From: Paenibacillus sp. E222
GTDB lineage: Bacteria; Bacillota; Bacilli; Paenibacillales; Paenibacillaceae
Length of the DNA: 64,000 nucleotides
Assembly: GCF_013401555.1 (NCBI RefSeq)
Contig: NZ_CP058552.1
Coordinates: 4,898,001 to 4,962,000 of the forward strand
Reading direction: 5' to 3'
Shown: in pieces, positions 9,395 through 18,850 of the stretch
Numbering within the stretch: position 1 is the stretch's first letter
How the letters are laid out: each line of letters begins with the position of its first letter
Translations under genes and position numbers: made by a program
The notes under the pieces: model-generated
The model's input: only the letters and a program-made list of their open reading frames with translations
Database searches by the model: none
What the model was told of the DNA's origin: nothing

Positions 9395-11548
9395 TTGGAG
9401 AAAAATTATGAAAATGAAATTCAAACCTTACTGACGAAGATGACTATTGAAGAGAAGGTAGGTCAACTGCAACAGTGCGGGCCTTCTTTGGTAGGAGCTT
9501 TTGAGGTAAGCTTTGAAGAATTGGTTAACATGGTATACGACGGGAGAATCAGTAAAGCCGACTTCCAAAATATGATGAGTACTGCGAAACAGGACTTTCA
9601 TGAGGAAGACTTGAAAGCAGGGAGAATCGGTTCTTACAATGGACTAAACAATGCGAAAACGGCGAATGATTTGCAGAAAATAGCGGTAACGGAAACCCGT
9701 TTGGGAATCCCTCTTTTATTTGGATACGATGTCATTCATGGTTACCGCACTGTTACGCCTATCCCGCTGGCGGAAAGCTGTGCATGGGAGCCAGAGCTTT
9801 GGGAAAGAACAGCAAGAATCGCGGCCGAAGAAGCAACTGCGGGTGGGGTTCATATGACTTTTGCTCCAATGGTGGATGTATCCAGAGATGCCAGATGGGG
9901 CCGAGTGAGTGAAGGCGCAGGCGAAGATACTTTGCTGTCTTCCATGTATGGTGCTGCTAAGGTGAAGGGATTCCAAGGTGATGATTTGACCAAGGAAGAT
10001 GCTATGGCGGCTTGTATTAAACATTTTGCCGGTTACGGAGCGGCAGAAGCCGGGAAAGATTACAACCGTGTGGATATGTCAATCCTGCGATTATTTGAGG
10101 AGTATCTTCCACCGTTCGAAGCCTGTGTCAGCGCCGGGGCAAGAGCGGTAATGCCGGCTTTTAATGATATTAACGGAATCCCGTGCACAGTGAATTCATG
10201 GCTGCTTACTGATGTACTTCGTAAACAATGGGGATTTGATGGTATGACCATCAGCGATGCGAATGCCATCGCTGAATGTGTAACCCATGGAATTGCCGTG
10301 GATACTGCAGATGCTGCCAAGCAAGCGCTCGAAGCCGGGCTTGATATGGATATGACCTCGAATGCGTACAGCGATTCGCTAGTCGAACTGATTAGTAACG
10401 GTGCTGTGGATGAACAAGTTTTGGACAGAGCTGTTGCTGACGTATTGCGGGTTAAGTTTGAATTGGGATTATTTGAACATCCGTACCGCACTACCGAAGA
10501 ACGCGAGAAAGTTGCAATGTTGAAGCCGGCTTACCGTGCCCTGGCAAGAGAAGCGGCTGAGAAATCCATCGTTCTGCTGAAAAACGATAATGTGCTGCCT
10601 TTAAAGAATGGGATGAAGCTGGGGTTAATGGGCGAGCTGGCCAATAACCGGGAAGAAATGACAGGAGCCTGGGCCATCAAAGCAGACGGGCAAGACTGTG
10701 TAAGCCTTGTCGATGCTTGCAAGGCCCAAGGAATTAACTTTATTTACATGGCTGAAGATACAGTGATTCCTGAAGAGTGCGATGTTTATGTCGCTGCTAT
10801 TGGAGAATTCAAAAATCAGAGTGGTGAAGCGGCCAGTCGTGCTTCTATTGAGCTGCCCACAGAACAGATCGATTTATTGAAGAGATTAATAGAAACAGGT
10901 AAACCGGTCATTGCCGTTCTGTTTAATGGAAGGCCCCTAGCAATCCCGTGGGTAGCGGACAACGTACATGCAATTGTCGAGGCATGGCATCCGGGTGTAG
11001 AAGCAGGGAATGCCATTCTAAATATACTGTTCGGGATAATAAATCCATCCGCTAAATTAACCACAACCTTTCCTTATTCCAGCGGGCAATGCCCGGTTTA
11101 CTATGCACATATTAATACCGGTCGCCCGGGAGGAAAGAGTAAATTCACTTCAAAATATTTAGACACACCGCTTGCACCGGTTTATCCGTTTGGATATGGC
11201 TTAAGCTATACAACATTCCTATATTCGGATCTGCAGGTGAGGAAAGAGCAGGAAGGAATCAGAGTGTCCGTTAAGGTAAGGAATACCGGAGATCGCGATG
11301 GAACTGAGATTATTCAGTGTTATATCCGCGATATCGTGGCGAAACGTGTCCGGCCTGTAAAGCAGCTGGTCGATTTTACGAAGATTCCATTGCAGGCAGG
11401 AGTGGAAAGCGAAGTCGTCTTTCTAGTGCCCTATCAGGCAATGGGCTACTACGACATGAGTATGAATTATGTTATTGAAGAAGGAGAATTTGAAATTTTT
11501 GTGGGAGGTAATTCAGTAGAATGTCTGTCAAGTAGGTTCTGGCTGTAA
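9395..11548 (+). CDS. GH3 beta-glycosidase
   Basis: A 717-residue GH3 enzyme with TIM barrel, alpha/beta sandwich and C-terminal FnIII-like domain. KHFAGYG (about 209) and the nucleophile Asp in MTISDANA (about 287) are present, as is the acid/base loop QSGEAASR of the second domain. The frame opens at 9317 inside the rhamnosidase gene, but TTG 9395 follows TCGGAGGA at 7 bases and begins the conserved first helix (LLTKMTIEEKVGQL). No signal peptide, so cytoplasmic. It probably removes beta-linked glucose, xylose or related side residues. Substrate cannot be fixed from sequence. Confidence 0.87.
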   Translation: MEKNYENEIQTLLTKMTIEEKVGQLQQCGPSLVGAFEVSFEELVNMVYDGRISKADFQNMMSTAKQDFHEEDLKAGRIGSYNGLNNAKTANDLQKIAVTETRLGIPLLFGYDVIHGYRTVTPIPLAESCAWEPELWERTARIAAEEATAGGVHMTFAPMVDVSRDARWGRVSEGAGEDTLLSSMYGAAKVKGFQGDDLTKEDAMAACIKHFAGYGAAEAGKDYNRVDMSILRLFEEYLPPFEACVSAGARAVMPAFNDINGIPCTVNSWLLTDVLRKQWGFDGMTISDANAIAECVTHGIAVDTADAAKQALEAGLDMDMTSNAYSDSLVELISNGAVDEQVLDRAVADVLRVKFELGLFEHPYRTTEEREKVAMLKPAYRALAREAAEKSIVLLKNDNVLPLKNGMKLGLMGELANNREEMTGAWAIKADGQDCVSLVDACKAQGINFIYMAEDTVIPEECDVYVAAIGEFKNQSGEAASRASIELPTEQIDLLKRLIETGKPVIAVLFNGRPLAIPWVADNVHAIVEAWHPGVEAGNAILNILFGIINPSAKLTTTFPYSSGQCPVYYAHINTGRPGGKSKFTSKYLDTPLAPVYPFGYGLSYTTFLYSDLQVRKEQEGIRVSVKVRNTGDRDGTEIIQCYIRDIVAKRVRPVKQLVDFTKIPLQAGVESEVVFLVPYQAMGYYDMSMNYVIEEGEFEIFVGGNSVECLSSRFWL

Positions 11549-11661
11549 AACCATAAAACTTGCTCTACTGCGATTTTCAGAAAAAGAACTTAGCGAGATC
11601 ATTACCTATTTATATCAAATCCAAATCAAATGAATTAAAGATAGAAGGGAAGGGTCTTGTA

Positions 11662-14295
11662 GTGCCAAATAAATTAAATGATGTTCTATCCGGAAGAGAA
11701 GCTAACTATATCTTGCCGTTTTTTTGGCAACATGGGGAAGATGAAGAGGTTCTTCGAGAAGAAATGGCCCGGATTCACGAATCGGGCATAGGTGCGGTAT
11801 GTGTTGAAGCACGTCCGCACCCCGACTTTCTTGGACCGAACTGGTGGAGAGACATGGATATAATTATAGAAGAAGCTACGATACGCGGAATGCGAGTATG
11901 GGTTCTCGATGACGATCACTTTCCAACAGGTCACGCTGCCGGCCGGTTAAAGGACGCGCCAGAAGAATTGCGCCGCCTTTTTCTATCCAAACTGCATATT
12001 GATGCTCTAGGACCAAAGGCGGGCTCATCATTTGCTGTGGCCGTTCCCAATCTTCCCGGATTTTATGAAGCCGCCTCGTCCAACCTGACTGTCATTGCGG
12101 TTCAGCGGAACTCTGTTACAGGCGAATTATTAGACGAGGCTATTGATTTGACTTCACGGGTGGTGAACAGCAGATTGTATTGGGATGTACCTGAAGGATA
12201 CTGGAGAATATTTACGGTTTTTGAGAATGCCATTGGAGGAGACCCTTCCAAGCGGGATTACTTGAATCCGCTTATAAAGGATTCAACCAAAGTCTTGATC
12301 GATACCGTGTATGAAGCCTTTTACTCACGTTACCAGGAATACTTCGGGAATACCTTTGCAGGGTTCTTTTCGGATGAGCCGGGCTTCTACAGTGGAAAGA
12401 ATGCAATTATTACCAACTATGAGATTACCGTTGGGCAAGATAAGGCAGATTTGCCATGGTGCCCTGAGATGGAACGGCTGCTTGAGCAAGAACTGGGCTC
12501 AGACTATAAAACACTTTTACCCTTGCTATGGCAAAATGGCAGCACGGAGGCAACTTCGAAGACCCGCTATTGTTATATGAATCTGGTAAGCATGCTATAT
12601 GCCGAACACTTCACCGACCAAATCGGTGATTGGTGTAGAGAACGGAAAATCGAATATATTGGTCATGTAATCGAAGACAACAATACACACGCACGTTTGG
12701 GTGTCGGTAGCGGGCATTTCTTCAGAGCGTTGGGGGGACAGGACATGTCGGGGCTGGATGTCGTACTGTGGCAGCTTAATCCCGGCTTTGATGAAATCCC
12801 GTCGGCATGGGTTGCAGGAGAAGCCGACAATGAGTTTTTTAACTATGGTCTTGCCAAGATGGCAGCATCGCTGTCCCATCTCGATCCGAAAAAGCAAGGC
12901 AGAACCATGGCTGAAGTATTCGGTGCTTACGGTTGGGCCGAAGGTCTGAAGCTGATGAAGTGGATGACTGACCACATGCTCGTACGTGGGGTTAATTTCT
13001 TCGTCCCTCATGCGTTCTCTCCAAAGGAGTTCCCCGATCCGGATTGTCCGCCGCATATGTATGCACGAGGTAAAAATCCGCAATATCGTTATTACAAACA
13101 TTTAAATCATTATACTAATCGCATGTCTCATCTCCTGACCGACGGATTGCACATCGCATCGGCGGCTGTTTTGTACCATGCGGAGGCAGAATGGTCAGGA
13201 CAATATATGTATTTTCATAAACCGGTAAAGGAACTAATGCGTGCACAGATTGACTGCGATGTCGTGCCGTGTGATTCGATCATCGCGGATGCAGCAGTTC
13301 AGAACGAGAAACTGACGTTGTTGAGCGAAACTTACGACTGTTTAATCGTTCCTTACAGTGAAGCACTTCCGAGTGAAGTATTGCTGCGGTTTATTGAATT
13401 AACAGAGAAAGGTTTGCCGGTTTTCTTTGTTGGCGGGCTACCAGCAAGAACGAGCGAGGGTGGGAAAGGGGAACTTGTAGAGCAATTAAAACGATGCAAA
13501 CATGTAAAAGTAGTCGCTCTTGAAGATTTAGCACAGAAGTTAAAAAGCTCCGGGTTTACAGATATCCTCACGGACGGCAGCTACCCGTTTCTGCGATACT
13601 ATCATGTACGGCATCAGGATATGGATGTATTTATGTTCTTCAATGAACACCCCATTCAGGATATAGGTACGGAAGTGATTCTACCTGTTAAGGGTTCGCT
13701 TGTCTTCTATGATGCTTACTCCAATAAGGTTATCCATACGTGCAGTGTTCAGGAAGGTGATTCTACCCGAATCTCGCTCGAGCTGTCCCCATTTGAGGCG
13801 ATTGTTGTGCTATCAAGCGATAGCTTTGAACCATTCGAGACAGAACCGGACTTAAAAAGAGATGGTGAGGAGATTCTCATTGAATCATTGTGGTCTATCT
13901 CGACAGCAATCTCAGAACAATATCCTTACTTTACCCCATGGGCCGAGCATCAAAAGTTGACCGATCTAAGTGTACCTAGTCTTCTACCAGACTTCTCAGG
14001 GACGTTCCGATATGATACATTTTTGAACTACGATGGGCTTAACGGAAAACAACTTATTCTTGATCTTGGGAAAGTATTTGAAACAGCGGAAGTTTTCATA
14101 AACGGCACATCCGCTGGTGTCCGGATCAGCGCACCCTACCGTTTTGACGTAAGTAAGCTTATTCAATCAGGAGAAAATACCATTTCTGTTGAAGTAACCA
14201 ATACGCTTTCAAAAGAGATTACGGATTTCTGTTCCCGGGTAGCACAGCTTGAGCCAAGTGGTCTTCTTGGACCTGTCCGGTTGAGTTCTCGATAG
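11662..14295 (+). CDS. GH106-like glycoside hydrolase (putative alpha-L-rhamnosidase)
   Basis: About 877 residues. The N-terminal barrel has features I associate with the GH106 rhamnosidase group: FFWQHGEDEE early on, a GIGAVCVEARPHPDFLG strand-turn, and VLDDDHFPTGHAAGRLK near residues 80-95. A C-terminal jelly-roll (LDLGKVFETAEVFING) resembles a galactose-binding-like domain. The start is probably GTG 11662 after GAAGGGAAGGG; the frame extends up to 11560 without better signals. No signal peptide. With the two GH78 genes this gives the locus a third candidate for rhamnosyl linkages. Family is likely, exact specificity unproven. Confidence 0.68.
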   Translation: MPNKLNDVLSGREANYILPFFWQHGEDEEVLREEMARIHESGIGAVCVEARPHPDFLGPNWWRDMDIIIEEATIRGMRVWVLDDDHFPTGHAAGRLKDAPEELRRLFLSKLHIDALGPKAGSSFAVAVPNLPGFYEAASSNLTVIAVQRNSVTGELLDEAIDLTSRVVNSRLYWDVPEGYWRIFTVFENAIGGDPSKRDYLNPLIKDSTKVLIDTVYEAFYSRYQEYFGNTFAGFFSDEPGFYSGKNAIITNYEITVGQDKADLPWCPEMERLLEQELGSDYKTLLPLLWQNGSTEATSKTRYCYMNLVSMLYAEHFTDQIGDWCRERKIEYIGHVIEDNNTHARLGVGSGHFFRALGGQDMSGLDVVLWQLNPGFDEIPSAWVAGEADNEFFNYGLAKMAASLSHLDPKKQGRTMAEVFGAYGWAEGLKLMKWMTDHMLVRGVNFFVPHAFSPKEFPDPDCPPHMYARGKNPQYRYYKHLNHYTNRMSHLLTDGLHIASAAVLYHAEAEWSGQYMYFHKPVKELMRAQIDCDVVPCDSIIADAAVQNEKLTLLSETYDCLIVPYSEALPSEVLLRFIELTEKGLPVFFVGGLPARTSEGGKGELVEQLKRCKHVKVVALEDLAQKLKSSGFTDILTDGSYPFLRYYHVRHQDMDVFMFFNEHPIQDIGTEVILPVKGSLVFYDAYSNKVIHTCSVQEGDSTRISLELSPFEAIVVLSSDSFEPFETEPDLKRDGEEILIESLWSISTAISEQYPYFTPWAEHQKLTDLSVPSLLPDFSGTFRYDTFLNYDGLNGKQLILDLGKVFETAEVFINGTSAGVRISAPYRFDVSKLIQSGENTISVEVTNTLSKEITDFCSRVAQLEPSGLLGPVRLSSR

Positions 14296-14437
14296 AATTT
14301 TTCCGGAGTTACATGACATTAAGTAGTTACCGCATCCTGTAGCGTGGAATCTCATAGATGGGTACGTTTAAAGCTGTTGCTTACAAATATGACAAGGAAT
14401 GTGGACGTTAAAACTAAAGAGCCAACTTATGAATGAG

Positions 14438-14487
14438 GCAGTTGCCCCTCCTGATTTTATCTTGAATTAAGGAGGGAACTGCTTTTT
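14438..14487 (+). terminator. intrinsic terminator after the GH106-like gene
   Basis: GCAGTT...CCCTCC pairs with GGAGGG...AACTGC across a two-base bulge and is followed by TTTTT. The rest of the 14296-14774 interval shows AT-rich sequence with no gene and no convincing promoter. Confidence 0.8.
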
Positions 14488-14774
14488 GTCGCGGTGACTT
14501 GATTCCCTTATGTCTATCGCGTCTTACTTAGGAAAAATTATATCTAAGAGTTGTGAATCAATTGCACCCTTTTACATCAGTTTAGTTTCCACTAATAAAA
14601 TATGAAAAAGAACAAAGATATGGGAACAATATATTAATTAATTTAACACCGTATTGAAAATCAAACTAAAAGGGTTAGGAGGATTGTCTATAAATTAAAA
14701 GTGATTGGACCGAGAGTTAATGAACTGCAAGCTAAGCTAAAGTGTTCAATTCACAAAATAAGAGAGGTTATTAC

Positions 14775-15802
14775 ATGAGTGAAAATAATGGAATTCCAGA
14801 ACATCCTTCAGAAAAAAAAGCTTCTTCAAGCGTTACCGAGTTGCTATTCTTATCGCGTTTATTGCAATCGCGGGCATCGGTGCATTAGCGTATTATTGGC
14901 TTAATACCGCAGGCGGAACGAAAGTGAGTAAGCTCGGCGTTATGAAAATAAGAGAAAACGCTATTACAATCAGAAAGGAAGCGAATGAAAAGGATACTTT
15001 GGGTAAGAGAATAGTTATTGATAGAGAGGGGAAAGATCCTGTAGAAGCCATCTGGTATGAACCCAAAGGGCACACGGAAAATCTCCCAGTGTTTGTCTAT
15101 GCACATGGTGGTGCGTGGATTAGTCTTGACGCAATCGATGTGGATGAATACATGAAAAAGATCGCTGACTCTGCTAACTGTGTTGTTGTCAATATTAACT
15201 ACAAATTGCTTCAAACAGAACCGTTTCCTTATCAACAAGAAGAAATGGCAGATACGGTTAAATGGCTGCAGGATAATGCAACATCCTTGAAAGTTCAACC
15301 TGAAAATGTTGTCATTAGTGGAGGAAGTGCTGGGGGACATATCACTGCCGGTACTGCGCTTCTCCTTTCAAGAGAAAACACAAAAATTGCGGCGCAGCTC
15401 CTTGAAATGCCCTTTCTTGACTTTACAGCCCCCAAAGAAGACGATTTAGGAAGCTTTAGTGGCTTCATTGGACAGCTTCATGATACCTTCTTTCCTGATA
15501 TTAACGCTGACGACCCAATTGTATCTCCCCCTCATGCTTCAGCGGAAGAACTCAAAAAGCTTCCCCCTGCTTATTTTATCCTTGGAAAGCAAGACCCGCT
15601 TCATTTACAGGGAGAACGATATGCACAGATCTTGGAAAAGGAGAACGTTTACACAAACATTAAATACTTTGATACTAATCACGGGTATACGGTCGAGAAA
15701 ACGGATGAAAACGGCGAGACTGTTAGTGTAATTGATATCGAAAATAACGAAGCGGGTGAACAATATAAAATTGAGTTGCTCCAAAGTATATTTAATAAAT
15801 AA
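14775..15802 (+). pseudogene. membrane-anchored alpha/beta hydrolase, broken by a frameshift
   Basis: An esterase/lipase of the alpha/beta hydrolase_3 type. ATG 14775 follows AGAGAGG and opens a frame that stops after 37 codons at 14888. From the run of eight A at 14812-14819 the +1-shifted frame continues as a membrane segment (YRVAILIAFIAIAGIGALAY), then the hydrolase: HGGAW oxyanion motif, GGSAGG nucleophile elbow, GKQDP and a His in TNHGYTVE. One added A would restore the whole protein at about 342 residues. Translation from GTG 14924 alone would give a 292-residue protein without the anchor. This is a true phase-variable or inactivating mutation, or a base-call error in the homopolymer. 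A similar intact anchored hydrolase lies at 26.4 kb. Confidence 0.7.
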
Positions 15803-15840
15803 CCTAAATTAATACATTTAGTTAATCTAACTAAACCCAA

Positions 15841-15864
15841 AAAACACCGTAAGGTGTTTTTTTT
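15841..15864 (+). terminator. intrinsic terminator after the alpha/beta hydrolase
   Basis: AAAACACC and GGTGTTTT flank a 4-base loop (GTAA) and run into eight T, a compact strong terminator. Confidence 0.88.
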
Positions 15865-16057
15865 GGTGACAAAATTCGGTAAACCACTTTGTACTAGATA
15901 TGCAAATTACAGCAGCGGCTTGTACCAGAAATAGTTAAAAGTGCGCTATCAGGGTTTCATTTCCGTTATATTAATCTATTCTAGGGGGTGCCTATAATAA
16001 ATTCAGATTTAGCAATTATGTTTGATGCAGTTTTTCAGTGAAATGGAGGAGAAGCGA

Positions 16058-18517
16058 GTGTTAAAGCTGGATTTTAACAAAGATTGGACATTCGGAAATA
16101 ATATAAGCATCATTGAAGCTTCTACGAAGGGTATTAAGAAAAATTTAAAGCATGTGGATTTGCCCCATGATGCGATGATCTTGACGGAGCGCTCCGCAGA
16201 TAACCCTGCTGGTTCAGGAGGAGCATATTTTCAAGGCGGAAATTATGAGTATGTAAAGAAACTCATTTTACCAAAAGAGGATCAGGGGAAAGTTGTCTTT
16301 CTAGAATTCGAAGGCGTTTACATGAATACTTTCGTTTATGTTAACGGTGATCTGGCAGGTAAAAATGATTACGGGTACACGAATTTCTATGTGCAGATCA
16401 ACGATTTTCTTCGCTACGGACAAGAGAACGAAGTTAAGGTTGTGGTGAAGAACGGCTCCCAACCCAATAGCCGTTGGTATACCGGCTCAGGGATTTACCG
16501 TAATGTCAAGCTGATGAAAGCGGAACCGATTTATATTGCCATGGACGGCGTTCGGATTACAACAGTAGATGCAGAACCGGATCTGGCCGTACTCCAAATT
16601 GAGATCGCGATCAAAAATGAGAATCTGGGACTGCACACCGGTTATGCGTTCACCACAATCAAGGACGCTGAAGAAAAAGTAGTAAGCGAGGAGGCGACGA
16701 AATTCTCAGTAGCATCCCGAGGTGAGATATCGGCCTGGCAGAGAATAACACTGTCGTCTCCTAAACTCTGGGACACGGATAACCCGAATCTGTACACTTG
16801 TACTACAGTCATAAAGTTGAACGACAAGGTTGTGGACGAAGACATCACGACTTTTGGTATACGCAAGTTGCAGCTGGACAGCGTTCATGGCCTGCGCATC
16901 AATGGTAGGACGTTGAAGTTAAAGGGAGGATGCATTCATCATGATAACGGAGTAATTGGCGCCGCTGCCTTCAAAGACGCCGAAGAACGCCGGATTCGTA
17001 AGCTAAAAGAAGCAGGTTACAATGCAATACGCGCTGCCCACCACCCGATGGGCAGAACGCTGTTGGATGCATGCGACAAGCACGGTATGCTTGTAATGGA
17101 TGAATTGACCGACTGTTGGACGCACGGCAAAATCGATTATGACTACGCTACAACGTTTATAGAGCATTGGGAACAGGACGTGGAACGCATGATTGGCAAG
17201 GATTACAACCATCCTAGTGTTATCATGTATTCGATCGGTAATGAACTTGCGGAAATTGGTTCTCGACATGGTAACATTCTGGGCCGAAATATTATAGAGA
17301 AGATTCGTTCACTGGATGACACCCGTTACATCACCAATGGCGTGAATCCACTCATGACCACCTTGGGAAGGATCAAAGAAATCGCAGTTGACCAGGGATT
17401 CTCCGAATTAAGCAGTTCGCTGGATAGCGGTGAGATTAATCAGGTTATGCAAGCGATGGGACCGCTTATGGGTCAATTTTCATCAAGTAACATCATTCAA
17501 GACATGATCGAGGAAGCACTGGGAGTGCTAGACATCGAAGGTTACAATTATTCACCTGAACGGTACCTCATTGAACACGAGAAGTCCAACAACAAAACCT
17601 TTGTTGGCGCAGAGTCACATCCGGCAGCACTGGATCATATCTGGGAAATTGTGAAAAATAACGGATTTGTATTGGGGGACTTTTCGTGGACCGCTTGGGA
17701 TTACCTGGGTGAGGTTGGCATCGGCAAAGTCAGTTATGAAGGAGACCCAGGCATCCTTGTCTATGCACCATATCCGTGGATTACCGCCCAGACCGGGGAT
17801 TTCGATATTACGGGTCACCGGCTTCCGATTTCCTATTGGCGTGAGATTGTGTGGGGTGGACGCGGTCACACCCCCTACATTGCCGTGCAGAAACCTGAGT
17901 ACTACGGTCGAGATGCAAAATTGAGCCTATGGGGCTGGACGGATTCCATAAGCAGCTGGACATGGCCCGGTTGGGAGGGCAAAGGAGTCGTAGTTGAGGT
18001 ATACTCGGATGCTGAGGAAGTAGAACTATTTATCAATGGTAAATCTCAAGGTAGGAAGACGGTTGGAGACGATTTCAAGAAATTTTACTGCAAGTGGGAT
18101 ACCACATTTGAGCCAGGGGAAGTTGAAGCTGTGGCTTACATCGGAGGCAAGGAAGTCGGACGTTACAACCTGAAGTCGGCCGGAGCACCTCAGCTGAAAG
18201 TGACCAAGGAGCGCGAAGATCTGCGTGCCGGTTCAAACGATCTTTGCTACGTTAACATTGAACTTGTTGATGCCAGCGGAATCCTTAATACGGCGGTGCA
18301 GCGGAAAGTTACAGTTGCCATTGAGGGACCAGCCGTCATTCAAGGCAGTGGAACGGGAAGAGCGAGAACGGAAAAGAACTATTTCGATTCGATGCATGAG
18401 ACTTACAACGGTCGAATGCAGGTCGTCGTTCGGGCTGGTGTGGAAAAAGGAACTGCTACGCTGATTATTTCCACTGAGAAATCAGAAAGCGTAACGATTG
18501 AAATACCAGTAGTGTAA
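16058..18517 (+). CDS. GH2 glycoside hydrolase (beta-galactosidase-like)
   Basis: About 819 residues with N-terminal sugar-binding sandwich (DLPHDAMI early), Ig-like domain, TIM barrel and C-terminal DUF4982-type and Ig-like domains. The acid/base Glu is in SIGNELAE near 395 and the nucleophile Glu in VGAESHP near 519. Start GTG 16058 lies 7 bases after GGAGGA and gives the usual early LDFNKDW sequence; a TTG at 16022 would add 12 residues. It has no signal peptide. Subfamily features suggest beta-galactosidase or a related exo-activity such as beta-glucuronidase; neighbours favour side-chain galactose of rhamnogalacturonan. Confidence 0.82.
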   Translation: MLKLDFNKDWTFGNNISIIEASTKGIKKNLKHVDLPHDAMILTERSADNPAGSGGAYFQGGNYEYVKKLILPKEDQGKVVFLEFEGVYMNTFVYVNGDLAGKNDYGYTNFYVQINDFLRYGQENEVKVVVKNGSQPNSRWYTGSGIYRNVKLMKAEPIYIAMDGVRITTVDAEPDLAVLQIEIAIKNENLGLHTGYAFTTIKDAEEKVVSEEATKFSVASRGEISAWQRITLSSPKLWDTDNPNLYTCTTVIKLNDKVVDEDITTFGIRKLQLDSVHGLRINGRTLKLKGGCIHHDNGVIGAAAFKDAEERRIRKLKEAGYNAIRAAHHPMGRTLLDACDKHGMLVMDELTDCWTHGKIDYDYATTFIEHWEQDVERMIGKDYNHPSVIMYSIGNELAEIGSRHGNILGRNIIEKIRSLDDTRYITNGVNPLMTTLGRIKEIAVDQGFSELSSSLDSGEINQVMQAMGPLMGQFSSSNIIQDMIEEALGVLDIEGYNYSPERYLIEHEKSNNKTFVGAESHPAALDHIWEIVKNNGFVLGDFSWTAWDYLGEVGIGKVSYEGDPGILVYAPYPWITAQTGDFDITGHRLPISYWREIVWGGRGHTPYIAVQKPEYYGRDAKLSLWGWTDSISSWTWPGWEGKGVVVEVYSDAEEVELFINGKSQGRKTVGDDFKKFYCKWDTTFEPGEVEAVAYIGGKEVGRYNLKSAGAPQLKVTKEREDLRAGSNDLCYVNIELVDASGILNTAVQRKVTVAIEGPAVIQGSGTGRARTEKNYFDSMHETYNGRMQVVVRAGVEKGTATLIISTEKSESVTIEIPVV

Positions 18518-18529
18518 GCGATAAGCAAA

Positions 18530-18582
18530 AACAGTTCCCCCTCCTGGACCGCCTGATGATTCGGATGGGGAACTGTTTTTTA
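18530..18582 (+). terminator. intrinsic terminator after GH2
   Basis: AACAGTTCCCC (18530-18540) pairs with GGGGAACTGTT (18567-18577), followed by T. The remaining 18583-18850 holds no gene; TATAAT at 18791 has no correctly spaced -35. Confidence 0.85.
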
Positions 18583-18850
18583 TTCATACGATTTAATAAC
18601 CTTTACAGTTTTCTTAAGGATCCGATTACAGTTTTTATAGAAGCGTTAAAAAGAATACAAGGTTGACGGTTTCAATTGCGATTACCCATTGACGGCAGCA
18701 TTTTTTGTTTTAGCTATGCTGACCGAATCATATTAAGAATACGATATGTATGCTGGTATTCCTCTATATCTTTGCCTAAATACGTCAATCTATAATTAGG
18801 TAAGTGATGTGTGTGATGGATATTAAAATAACTAATTCTGAGAGGTTCTC

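Noticed and set aside
18772..18796. Promoter TTGCCT...TATAAT before the second GH78
   Set aside because: The spacer is only 13 bases.
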